DNA of 64,000 nucleotides from Azadirachta indica (taxonomy: Eukaryota; Streptophyta; Magnoliopsida; Sapindales; Meliaceae). The notes beneath the pieces were generated by a model. The model was not told the origin of the DNA, did not search any database, and saw nothing but the letters and a program-made list of their open reading frames with translations. Positions 13,073 through 23,884 of this stretch are shown here, piece by piece (within the stretch, counting starts at the first letter, position 1; every line of letters starts with the position of its first letter). The stretch lies in NCBI GenBank assembly GCA_022749755.1, contig CM040447.1, forward strand, positions 10,038,087 to 10,102,086, given 5' to 3'. The translations under genes were made by a program, and so were the position numbers.

Positions 13073-13248
13073 TAGGGGTGGCAATTCGAGATATTACACG
13101 ATTATTCGACACGAATTTAGTGTCATTAAACGAATTCAAATTTAGAAATCTTGATACAAATAATAATGGTGTCGTATTCGTGTCGACACGATTATTATTT
13201 GTGTCGTATCCCTATTTGACTTATAAGATACGATTATTTGTTTAAAAT

Positions 13249-13345
13249 ATGATTAATTAAACGAATAATCGTATTTTAAATGAATAAACGAATAATCGCG
13301 TTTTAAACGAATAAATGAATAATCGTATTGTAAATGAATATATTT
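13249..13345 (+). repeat. Left subterminal repeat cluster of the hAT element
   Basis: AAACGAATAATCG and one-base variants (AAATGAATAATCG and similar) recur about four times within 100 bp. The same motif recurs in the right subterminal region. In hAT elements such clusters bind the transposase; here that role is inferred. Confidence 0.6.
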
Positions 13346-14262
13346 AAATTTTTTTAAAAATATGTAATATAAATTTATTTATTACAAACAATCCTTCATA
13401 TAAGGATCGCATTATTAAATATTATTATGTATAATAAAATATCTAATTTATAATATTTTTAAGAACCTCAATAATAATTATCAAATTAACATAACCAAAC
13501 TTCACCTAAATCTTTCCTTTTCTTTCTTAGAAGCACCCACCCCTCTCCCAGACTCCACCCATTGTCACCAAACACCTAGCAATTAAATTCATCTTTTTCG
13601 ACACTTTCTTTGACTTTTTCAATTTCAAATATATAGATGAAAAAGGTTAGTCATTTATTCTTAATATTTTTAATTCATATATCTAAGTGTACAACAAATT
13701 TATAATTATTTATTTTAATTTCATAATTAATATTATCTACTTAACATTGTATAACATGCATATATAATGATAGTAATGTGAATGCCTTGTTCTGTGTGTA
13801 AATCCATTATCAATTTTAAGCCTCAATATTTTAATTCTCAGATATGAACCATACAAGATTGAGAAAATAAATACGGGAGTTGATACATAATATTTCAAAT
13901 ATTTGGGTGTTTATGTTTTTTATAGAAAATCTTGTAGGATTTTCTTCTAAACTATTAAGGAAAAGAGAATATAATATTTCAAATATTCGGTGGTTCTGTT
14001 TTTTATAGAAAAATTTGTAGGATTTTCTTCTAAAAGTTTAATTCAACTTTTTATCTTTTTCAATCTTAAGGCATTTTTAATTGCAACTTTCAATGCAATA
14101 GCAAGCTTTCTAGAATTTATTAACAATTAAATTAAGATATTTGAAAAGAAAAAAATTCATTTATATATCTTTTATAATTTATTTATAATGCATACTTTTT
14201 TCATTATAACTTATAAGAAATAAAAATTATAATAACTCTATTTTTATATTTTACAGAAAAAA

Positions 14263-16519
14263 ATGGATTCAACTGAAACTAATATGATTGATAATTCTGC
14301 AAATATTGGAGATGATAATATTGATAATATTATTCCGTTGGAGGATGATACTGATAAAAGTTACTCAAAATACATTGCAAAACATAAACAGAAGCTTACT
14401 GTAGAAGTTAGGACAATATTTGATAAATTACCAATCAGTCAATTTCTAAATGGAAAACAAAGAACAAAGTGTAGAAAGTGTGGCATTGTTTACATTTGTT
14501 AAAGTACAAGTAGTACGAGAAATATAAAAAAATACATGATCACTTGTCCTAAATTGTTGATGCCACATGATCCTAGGCAAATGCTTGTTGATCATGCTTC
14601 AGGGTCTATGTCAATTTGTGTTCCCAAATGTGATCCTAATGTTTATTGTGAAAAATTGTGTTCTACTTTGGTGAAGCATGACTTGCCTTTTTAGTTTGTT
14701 GAGTATAAAGGTATTATAAATATTCATAATTATTTTGAAGAACGAATGCCAATAATAACTAGAAACGCTGTAAAATCAGATGTGTTAAAGATATATAAAA
14801 GTGAAAAAAAAAATCATTTGCATGTTGGAAGATGTTCTTGGTAGAATATCTTTAACTTCTAATTTATGGACTTTCATTACTACAGATGGTTATTTGTGTT
14901 TGATGGCAAATTTCATTAATAAACAATGAAAACCATAGAAAAGAGTGTTAAATTTTTGCTGCATGTCGTGTCCACATACTGGGATATGTTTAGCTGATAA
15001 GATATTATCATTTTTATGTGATTGGGGTATTAAAAAAACTATATTTTCATTGACTTTGGACAATGCTTCAAGTAATGATGTTTGTATTCAAATGTTAAAA
15101 GGTCAATTGAAAATAAGGAGAGTATTATTGTCTGATGGAGTTTTTTTTCATGTTCATTGTTTTACATATATTATTAATTTGATAGTTTAAGAAAGGTTAA
15201 TAGAAATTAAGAAAGATGTGGAAAAGGTTCATGAAAGTGTAAAATATCTCAAAGGATCACAGATGAGAAAACAAAAAGTTTTGGATTGTATTAGACAAAT
15301 GTCTTTAGACGGTAAGAAATGATTAAGGTAAGATGTTCCCATGAGATGGAATTCTACTTTTCTTATGTTTGTACGTGCTGTGTATTATAAAAATGCTTTT
15401 TTTCACTTAAAATTAAGTGATTCTAATTACAAGCATTGTCCTTTTGAGGATGAGTGGGAGAAAGTAGAAAAAATTAGCAAATTCTTGTATGTTTTTTATG
15501 ATATTACTTGCATCTTTTCTGGCATACAGTACCCCACTTCAAATTTGTATTTTCCAAAAGTGTTTGCTGCTTACGTAACTTTGAAGAAGTGAAGATAACT
15601 ATATGAGACATATGGCAAAAAAATTGATGGTCAAGTTTTTGAAGTATTGGTGCGACTTTTCTACCATATTGGCAATTGCTCCTATCTTAGATCCTCGTTA
15701 CAAAATGTCATTTATTAAGTTTGTGTACAAGAAGGTTTATAGTTAGGATTCAACATAGATTAAGCATGTTCAAGATAAATTGCTTTCTTTCTTTTTTCAA
15801 TGAATACAAGGTTAATTCATTTGAATCATCTTTCTTGACCACATTCATGATTTCTGCCTAAGCTCGACATATTGGTTCAAATATGGCACGTGATGGTTTT
15901 ATATTCAATAAGATCATACTAAAGGTAAAATCTAAAATTATTTATAATATTTCAATTATTTAATTTTTGCCTATGACTTGTATGTAACTCTTAATATAAT
16001 TATATTTCTTGTATAAGTTTGATAGCTTTGAAAGTATGGATTATAATAATTTAAATCAAAAGACTAAATTGGAAATTTATTTGGATGAGCCGCGAGTAGA
16101 TAGAAATGCTAATTTAGACATTTTAGACTTTTGGAAAGGAAATGAGTTTCGTTATCCTAACCTTTCTTCTATGTCTCATGATGTCTTCAGCATTCTTATA
16201 TCTACTATTGCATCTAAATCGACTTTTAGTGTTGGTGGTAAAGTACTTGATCAATTTTGAAGTGCACTTAACCTTGATACAGTGGAGGCATTGGTTTGTA
16301 CAAGAGATTAATTGTTTGAAGAGAGTGGTAATAAATTTTTTATATAATTGATTTAAATTTTCTTTTTGTTGCTTATAAGTGATGATATTTATAATTTGTT
16401 TTTGTTATTATTACAGAAAGCAACCGTGTCCATTTGAATGATCTTACTGGAGAGATATTAAAATCGAATACCTCGAGTACTTCATCTTCAGAAAGTAGTA
16501 CGATTCCTATTAGTTCTTA
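14263..16519 (+). pseudogene. hAT transposase (zinc-finger BED / RICESLEEPER-like), broken
   Basis: Plus-strand segments follow the order of plant hAT transposases. 14263-14502 is an acidic N-terminus (MDSTETNMIDNSANIGDD) leading to a BED-type finger start (CRKCGIVY). 14945-15190 has SLTLDNASSNDVCIQMLKGQ and FFHVHCFTYIINLIV, the catalytic-core blocks. 15341-15592 begins MRWNSTFLMFVRAVYYKNAF. 16018-16260 is the C-terminal dimerisation region (LEIYLDEPR, then LDFWKGNEFRYPNLSSMSHD). A GT-AG intron probably spans 15925-16017, the splice before 14263 suggests an intron in the 5' leader, and a last exon ends at 16519. Several in-frame stops (for example at 14500 and near 15188) make it non-functional. 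Confidence 0.8.
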
Positions 16520-16589
16520 ATTGTTACTTGTGAAAAACTGATATTTGAGTTTATATCTTTTAGCTTTTACTTGTTATATATGTTGTTTT

Positions 16590-16945
16590 TGTTACTTGGG
16601 ACAACTAAATTGAATTGAATTTATATTGTTTAGTTTTTAGTTGTTGATTTGTTATTTATGGTTTTTGGTTATTTAGGAGAATTGAATTGAATTGAATTTA
16701 TGTTGTTTAATTTTTAGTTGTTGATTTATTATTTACGTTATTTTTGTTAATTATGAGAATTGAATTGAATTGAATTTTTGTTGTGTAGCTTTTAGTTGTT
16801 GTTTATGTTGGTTTTGTTAATTGGGAGAACTGAAATTGAATTTATGTTGTTAAATTTTAGTTGCTGTTGATTTGTTGTTTATGTTGATTTTGTTCTTTGA
16901 GAGAACTGAATTGAATTTATGTTATTACTTGTTAGTTGTTTATGG
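16590..16945 (+). repeat. Internal tandem repeat of the hAT element, unit about 75-90 bp
   Basis: About five units each begin with GAGAA(C)TGAATTGAATTGAATTT and continue with TTAGTTGTTGATTTGTTATTT-like sequence and TTTTGTTA. It lies downstream of the transposase remnants, in the 3' part of the element. Confidence 0.65.
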
Positions 16946-17124
16946 ATGATAGAATATATTATTTATATTGTTATTTGTAATTTAAGAGAATTAAGATTTG
17001 TATTTTTTTATTTAGAAATTTAAACGGAAGATGTTTGGTTGAACATAATAAATTAGTTTATTTTTATTATTTTTGTTTACAAAATTAATCGTGTCTTAAA
17101 TGAATTATATTTGTGTGTTAACTG

Positions 17125-17220
17125 AATCATGTTTAAACGAATAATCGTGTCTTCAATGAATAATCGGATCTAAAACGAATAATGGTGTCTAAACGAATTA
17201 TATGCAAATAAACGGATTGT
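17125..17220 (+). repeat. Right subterminal repeat cluster of the hAT element
   Basis: AAACGAATAATCG, AATGAATAATCGG and AAACGAATAATGG occur in close succession, matching the left cluster. Both clusters lie about 100-250 bp from the respective end. Confidence 0.6.
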
Positions 17221-17319
17221 ATTTGGATTTAAAAAAATTGATACATATAATAAACGAATCGTATTAATATTGACCCCAAATTTGATTCATTTATCCGAAT
17301 TACCACCCCTAAGTACAAT

Positions 17320-17510
17320 TTTTTAGGTGTCCTTCTGGACAAGATATTGGTATCTCTTTGGTACTTTTGTGTCCTTTTGGACAAAATGCTAGTAACTTGT
17401 TGGTAATTTTTTTGGTGTCCTTCTAAACAACATGTTGGTAACTTTTGGCTCTTTTTTGTGTCCTTATGAACAAAATATTGATACCTCTTTGATACTTGTT
17501 TTTTAGGCCA
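17320..17510 (+). repeat. Minisatellite, right part (continues 12508-13064)
   Basis: About four units of the type GTGTCCTTTTGGACAA-AT-TTGGTA-CT-TTTGGTAC. The unit just left of the hAT element (GGTGTCTTTTTGGACAGGAT) has the same form, so the array was interrupted by the transposon. Confidence 0.65.
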
Positions 17511-17794
17511 TAATCATTTTTTAGAATTATATATAATATATTAGTTTTTTCCCTCTTGAATACAGCAAACAAATAAAAGCTTACAGAATAACAACATAAA
17601 TTAATTAAAAATAAACAAATAAAAGATGACATATATACTCAAAACACTTATATCACGAACATAAATATGTCATGAACTTATGATATAAGAAAAAAGATTA
17701 GAGAACATATATCAAATATAATTGAAATGTTATATTTTATTAATTTATTTAAGGCATAGATTTCCTGTACTAAAAAGAGACTAATTTCAACTTA

Positions 17795-18631
17795 GTATAT
17801 CATTCCCCTAGAAAATAAGTCTAGTCACACATGAAATATAGTTCAAATCCAAACATCAAGAATTCAACAATCAAAGACATCATCTTAATCAACACAACTT
17901 GTTCAATTCAAGATAAAATTAAAAAGGGAGATAAATAAACTAGATGATGAGAGCTTGAATCCACAAGGGTTGATAAAAATCTCTCAATCTCTTGATGAAA
18001 TTCCCCTTCTTCTTGTTAATTTTTTCTTCTCTCTCTCTCCAGCAACCTTCTTCCTTTTTTGTCTAGAACTCCGTTCATTTTTCCTTTTAGTGGCTATAGT
18101 GGCTCATGAATTAAAAAACATGAAAACCTAAGACCTACTAAATTTGGCCGTTCATAGGAGATCTAAGGGTAAAAAATGGGCCCAAAATTGACAAAAAGCG
18201 TCGCTTAGGTCTCAAATGGGTTATTGCCAAGGGCAATGTGCATGGCGAGGGCACGCTACATTTTGGCGCGGCCGCGCCGTTGATTTTGCTTACACATGAA
18301 AATTGTGGTTTATTATTTCTAGTTAAATTAACAAATTAGGTCCCTCTTCTTTTGATTATTTCACATTTGGTTCTCTAATTTGATGTTTTTGCATTTTACT
18401 CCGTATTGGCTTGCATTTTTGTCCCCAGCAACAAAACTTTGCGGTTCCATAGATGGCTAGTGAACGTGCTTTTATGCTCCGTTTCCATGCCTTTCATGTT
18501 AAAACACATCAATACCTGTAAAATAATGCTAAAATACTTCAAAAAAAATAAATACTCGGAATAGACTAAATAATGTTAAGTATACTAATAGATAATTTAA
18601 GTATAATCATGTATCAAAAATTAATATATCA
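17795..18631 (-). repeat. 3' LTR of the Athila-like element, truncated
   Basis: Matches about 23075-23879 of the other LTR, including the pyrimidine-rich CTTCTTCTTGTTAATTTTTTC block and the GCCAAGGGCAATGTGCATGGCGA-type block. Homology stops near 17795, where sequence unrelated to the 5' LTR begins. Next to its inner end at 18631 lies a purine tract in element orientation (TTTGGAGGTATT), a plausible polypurine tract. Confidence 0.7.
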
Positions 18632-20559
18632 AATACCTCCAAACATAACGCTTGTTTGTCCTTGAGCAAAAGAAACATAAAAAAATCAACATAAAAAATT
18701 AACTTTCTTACTTAACGAATTCATCGCCAATAAGAATGCAATAAAATATAAACTCAATCATTCAAATATCCAAGTATTAACAAGATTTTATTTGATATGC
18801 TAATGTGTAGTGTATAATAGTCATACATTGATCATCGTCTATCATATCATCCTTCACATATCAGAACATAGTATGCATAGAAGTTTAGAACTTCAAATTT
18901 TACTAAGATGGTCACTCTCAAATAAGCATATTTGAAATTTAGGTTAACACTCAAAAGTATATGAGACAAGCATTATGCTTAGATTTTTAATAGAAAAACA
19001 AAGCTAACATACAGTTAAAAGAATACGCTACTTCTGATGTGATGATGGTGATCTCATGAAAGGAATACTACTAACTTGATTTTTATGAAAATTTATATAG
19101 ATTGATTAAACAACGCACAAGATCAACATAAGATTTTTCTTCAAGGTTGTAATAAGGTTAATGGGTGAGATAGTTATAAGAAAGAATAGATCAAAAATAA
19201 ATCAAAGTTTTCGAAACTTCAAACATATGTTTTTACCATCAACCTTCAAATTTCGTTTAGTAACAGATCTCACCATTACTTATTCATTTTTACTTTTCTT
19301 TCCTTTTCAAGCACAACTTTTGTTTTTGGCCTTATTTACCTTTTGACTCGAGTGTTCATTGCTTATTTACCTTATTTACCTCTAGGTAAGAGTCCCCGGT
19401 TACTCAGTAAATTAAGGCCATGCATCTTTATCCCCTTTTTTTTGTATCTTTCTTTTCTCTTTTCCTTTTCCTTTCTTTCTTTTTTTTGTTAGTGTGCATC
19501 AACTTATACTATTTTTTTTCCTTATAACAATCACATAAGTAACACACAACCACCCCCAAACTTATTTTAAAGCATATATCATTACATTTCCAGAATAGCT
19601 CTAAAGTTCCCACAAGAAATAAGACAATAATTTCAGCTATTGGGCTTAGGTTTTGTTAGTTTTATAAAGGAAAAAGAGATTCACTTTAGGCTTAAAGTGG
19701 TTAATTAGGGAATCATACATAAAGTTGGGTAAAAAGCCTTAAATGGTTCAAATAAGGCGTAGAATCCTTTCTCATGTATCATACAATTAATCTTACAGTC
19801 AAAACATGAAAAATCAAGTTAAATAGCCAAACAAAATATAATTAGATCATTAGAATGAAGTGATAACAAGAATAGATATAGAGTATTCATATAGCATTAA
19901 AAATTAACACACAAAGGCTCAAAAGCTCACTAAAAGGGTTATATGAGTTTATACTATCTTGTATATCATATTTTAACTATGTGAATTTATCAAATCAAGA
20001 TTTTGATCAACTTTGACATGAAATGCATGTACAATATGAGCATGAACAAATGAAAACTAGTTAAAATAAGGATAAAATTATGATATTTGTTTAATATTTC
20101 ATCACTTCAAATTGGCCATGACAAATTCATTTCCATAAACTTTTCACAAAGTAAGGAAGTGACTCAATATACTAAAAAAAAACATGAAAAGTACCACAAA
20201 AACAAAAAAAATTACAACAAAAACAAAAAAAAATCACCACAAAACTCTACTTTAAGTAACTCTAACCCCAAACTTAAACCTAATATTGTTCTCAATGTTC
20301 AAAATTAAAGATTATGCAATGAATAGATTAAGTTGGAAGCAGAATAAAATATTAAAAATGCTAAGAGAAGGAAAAGGAAAAGATAGCACCTAATTTGAAT
20401 AATTTCTTCAAACATCAAAAAGATCATCTTTTCCTTCTCAAAAACCTTGGGTTGGAAGGAGCATTAAGTTTAATGTCTTTGGTCGGGCCAAGTTCTTTCT
20501 GAATTAAATAGGGTCTTTGTGAGGAATATTCACCTTATTCTTTTCCTCTTCTCTATAGT
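18632..20559. other. 3' non-coding region of the Athila-like element
   Basis: AT-rich sequence between integrase remnant and 3' LTR, a position where Athila elements carry a long region with or without an env-like ORF. No env-like reading is visible. A plus-strand ORF at 20087-20308 is lysine/asparagine-rich low complexity and is not taken as a gene. Confidence 0.5.
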
Positions 20560-20815
20560 AGTACTTCAACCGTTAGCCGTTGACTCGAAAAATATGTTCA
20601 TTCTTATATTTCAGTTTAACCATATTGAAGGAAAGTATTTTCTCAATCATGAATAGGCCTGACCATCTTGACTTAGTTTTGCCTAGAAACAATTTTGATC
20701 TCCAATTAAACAATAGAACATGATGACCTAATGCAAAATGTCTCCCAAAAACTATTTTATCATGCCACTCCTTTGTCTCCTTGCAAAATTTAGCATTCTT
20801 GTATACCTCATTTCA
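20560..20815 (-). pseudogene. Integrase C-terminal fragment of the Athila-like element
   Basis: Minus-strand reading gives NAKFCKETKEWHDKIVFGRH, VLLFNWRSKLFLGKTKSRWS and KNEHIFRVNG, the distal part of Athila-type integrase. The catalytic core is absent. Its closeness to the protease shows a deletion of roughly 3 kb of pol. Confidence 0.7.
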
Positions 20816-21095
20816 AAACTCCTCCATCTTATCTTCATGAACATTTTGATGACATTTACCTTATGGCAAGTTTTTGGCTAATTTAGAGATTTCATATCAT
20901 GAAAAATGCTAAATTTAACCTTTTCAGCATTCATCTTTAGTGTCAACTTACCACATTTCACATCAATCAAAGCTCCACTAACAATTAAGAAAGTCTTACC
21001 AAGAATAAGAGAAATTTTATAGTCTTTTTCCATATCCAACACCACAAAATTCGCAGGAAATAAGAATCTGCCAACTTTGACTAATACATCTTCAT

Positions 21096-21338
21096 TTACC
21101 CTTTTGGATGCTTGATTGATCGGTCTGCCAATTGAAGAGAGATAATTGTTGCCTTAATTAGTCCTAATTTCCTAAAAATAGATAAAGGCATTAAGTTAAT
21201 ACTTGCACCTAAATTACATAAAACTTTCTCAAAACAACAATCTTCAATAGTGTAAGGTATAGTAAAACTCCCTGAATTTTTTAACTTTGGTGGTAATTTC
21301 TTTTGAAAAATTGTGCTACACTCTTCATTTAACATCAC
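21096..21338 (-). pseudogene. Protease fragment of the Athila-like element, catalytic Asp replaced
   Basis: The 80-residue open segment reads KLPPKLKNSGSFTIPYTIED, then VLCNLGASINLMPLSIFRKL. Athila proteases have Asp where this has Asn in C-N-L-G-A (codon 21215-21213), so the active site is lost. Integrase C-terminal sequence follows about 280 bp downstream, where RT should begin. Confidence 0.75.
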
Positions 21339-21649
21339 TTTCTCATGGTCTTTGAATCATCTTTTATTTGTCATTAAGTTTTTGAGAAACTTAGCATTAG
21401 ACGAAATTTGTTGAATTGCATCTAGGGGAGGGATGTTGATTGACACTTTTTGAATTGCTCTAAGATTGCATCTGTTTGAAGATCTTTTTTTGACTTTGCT
21501 AACCTTTAAGGAAATGGTATTAATGGAATATATAGTGGAAGTAAGTGCAGTTTAACCAAATAGAAAATACTTTCCTTCAATATGGTTATTATACAAATCA
21601 CAAATAGAATATGAATGGCATTGGCTATTTGGCTCCAAGTTGCTTAGTC

Positions 21650-22280
21650 AATGTAGTTAATTGAGCAGTAAGTGCAGTAAGGTTATCAACTGCACGAATT
21701 CCAAAGGCTTTCTTTGATGTCAAATGCTTAGTTGGCCATTGGTATGCATTGATAGGCATCTCCTCCAATAAATTATAAGCCTCATCAATAGTTTTTCCTA
21801 TTAATGCACCTCCTACTGCTGCATATACAAGTGTTCTAGTTGAACTCTCTAAACCATTGTAGAATGTCTAAACTTGAAGTCATTTAGGTAAACCATGATG
21901 TGGGTATCTTCTCATCATATCCTTATACTTTTCTCATGCGTTATATAATGACTCTATGTCATGTTGGGAAACATTCCTTAACTTTGCCGTCTTTGTTGGA
22001 GGAAAAAATTTTGCCAAAAATTTTTGAACTAAATCATCCTAAATGGTGATGGTTTCAGGAAAAAGTGAACTCAATCAGCACTTTGCTTTTTCCTTTAGTG
22101 AAAATGGAAATAACCTAAACTTTACCGCATCATCCGACATACTGTTATATCTGAAAGTGTCACAAATCTCCAAGAAATTTGTAATGTAGGCGTTCAGATC
22201 TTCATGTGCCAACCCACTAAATTGCACTAAGGTCTAAATCATCTAAATAATAGCTGGATTGATCTCAAAGTTGTTCGCTT
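21650..22280 (-). pseudogene. Gag fragment of the Athila-like element
   Basis: Minus-strand reading gives ANNFEINPAII, then FSGLAHEDLNAYITNFLEIC, SDDAVKFRLFPFSLKEKAKC, DDLVQKFLAKFFPPTKTAKL and EEMPINAYQWPTK. This is the retrotransposon gag core that forms the virus-like particle. Several stops (for example at the position of a conserved Trp) interrupt it. Confidence 0.75.
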
Positions 22281-22525
22281 GAATGATGGATCTTCTAATA
22301 CTAGTTGAAGCGCCATTAACTATTGGATAGCAAATTCTCTTAAAGCTCGCTAATTTTTGGCTCTAACATTATCCCAAAAATTTGGTTCCATAGTGCTAAC
22401 TTGTGGCTATCTCAATACTTGTCTTTTTTTGCTTTTTTGATACACCAAAGGAAACAACTAAAATAAAAATAAAACTTTAAAGTAAACTCAAAATTAATCC
22501 AAATCGATATTAAAAGAATTAAACA

Positions 22526-22543
22526 TTCCCCGATAACAGTGTC
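22526..22543 (-). promoter_or_regulatory. Primer binding site, tRNA-Asp type
   Basis: On the minus strand TGACACTGTTATCGGGGA lies seven bases inside the LTR end. It differs by a few transitions from the primer site typical of Athila elements, and supports the lineage and orientation. Confidence 0.6.
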
Positions 22544-22550
22544 AAAAATT

Positions 22551-23879
22551 TGTTGTATGATTCTTGTAATGTGCGCACGATACCCACAAGTGGTCGGGAT
22601 AGTAACAAGTAATATAATGATAAGAGAATACTGATCCCACAAGAAATGCTATTCAATTAAGTACCGAAAATAATTAATTTTGAATTTATTTGAAGAAATC
22701 GATTGTTAATTTGAATGAGAAAGTAAAATAAATAAAAATTAACTACTTAATAAATTAATTAAAAAATGTAAATTAATGGAACAATTTAGGGTGAATAATT
22801 TCATCTTAATTAGTCGCATTCAATTCTTCACTTGACGCTATTTTAATTTAATATTTGTATTGCTATTACGTCTCTATCTAATATATAATTTACGGTATTT
22901 ATCATACGGTTTAAATATGATATTTATTTATCAATTTATATCAATCCACATTTCATTCAACTACTGGTCAAATATTTAAAGTATTAATTATCATGATAAA
23001 TATTCAATACAAGATATTAAATAAAATATAGCACAATATCAGAAAATATATACTTTCAATAAATTAAATCATTACCCTAAAAAGTAAATCTAACCACACT
23101 TGAAATAAAGTTCAAATTCAAACATCAAGAATTCAATAATCGAATACATAATCCTATTCAACATAAATTGTTCAATTTAAGATGAAATTAAAAAAGGAGA
23201 AAAAGAAGATAGATAAGAAGAGCTTGAATTCATAAGGGTTGATGATAATTTCTTAATTTCTTGATAAAATCTCCCTTCTTCTTGTTGATTTTTCCTTCTC
23301 TCTCTTTCTCGCAACCTTCTTCTTTTTTCTCTGTCTAGAACTCTATTCCTTTTTTCCTGCCAATGGTTATAGTAGCTCATGAAAAGTAAAATATAAAAAC
23401 CTAAAACTCATTAAATGTGGCCATCTATAAGAGATGTAAAGGTAAAAAAAAGAGTCAAAAATTGATAAAAAGTGTCACTTTGTTGCAAATGGTTACTGCC
23501 AAGGGCAGTGTGCATGGTGAGGGCGCACCAGCGCCACTGATTCCGTCTACATATGAAAATTGTGCGCTTAATTTCAGTTAGATCCCCCTTCTTTTGATTA
23601 TTTTACGTTTGATTTTCTAATTTGATGTTTCTATATTTTACTCCTCATTGGCTTGCATTTTGGTCCCTAAGAACAAACTTTGCAAGTTTTCATGGATGGC
23701 TAGCAAACGTACTTTTATGCTCCGTTTCCATGCCTTTCATGTTAAAACACATTAATACCTATAAAATAATATTAAAATATTTAAGAAAATAAATAATGAG
23801 AACGGACTAAATAACGTTAACTATAATACTTAATGATAAATAATTTAAGTATAATCATATAATAAAAATTAATATATCA
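22551..23879 (-). repeat. 5' LTR of the Athila-like element
   Basis: On the plus strand it starts TGTTGTATGATTCTTG next to the primer binding site and ends TTAATATATCA at 23879, so in element orientation it runs TGATATATTAA to ACAACA, obeying the TG...CA rule. It contains a pyrimidine-rich block (23270-23350) and a moderately GC-rich block (23500-23560), both repeated in the other LTR. Confidence 0.75.
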
Positions 23880-23884
23880 TTATA

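Larger units (their letters stand above)
13073..17311 (+). mobile_element. hAT-superfamily DNA transposon, near full length (4239 bp)
   Basis: The ends are imperfect terminal inverted repeats: TAGGGGTGGCAATTCG at the left and, on the opposite strand at the right, TAGGGGTGGTAATTCG (one mismatch in 16). An 8-bp target duplication flanks it. Both subterminal regions carry repeats of AAACGAATAATCG, as expected of transposase-binding sites. The inside holds remnants of a hAT transposase on the plus strand with stops, so the element is defective, but its ends look usable by a related transposase. It sits in the middle of a minisatellite. Confidence 0.88.
17795..23879 (-). mobile_element. Athila-like Ty3-gypsy retrotransposon, internally deleted, one LTR truncated
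   Basis: In minus-strand order: LTR 23879-22551, primer binding site, gag (about 22280-21650), protease (about 21338-21096), then directly the C-terminal end of integrase (about 20815-20560), a long non-coding stretch, and a second LTR (18631-17795). Reverse transcriptase, RNase H and the integrase core are missing. The two LTRs align over roughly 23075-23879 and 17795-18631, and the inner part of the second LTR is lost. The right outer end abuts UGT exon 2 at 23885. The element is non-autonomous and decayed. Confidence 0.8.

Noticed and set aside
20087..20308. Lysine/asparagine-rich 73-codon frame
   Set aside because: Low-complexity A-rich sequence within the non-coding part of an LTR element.
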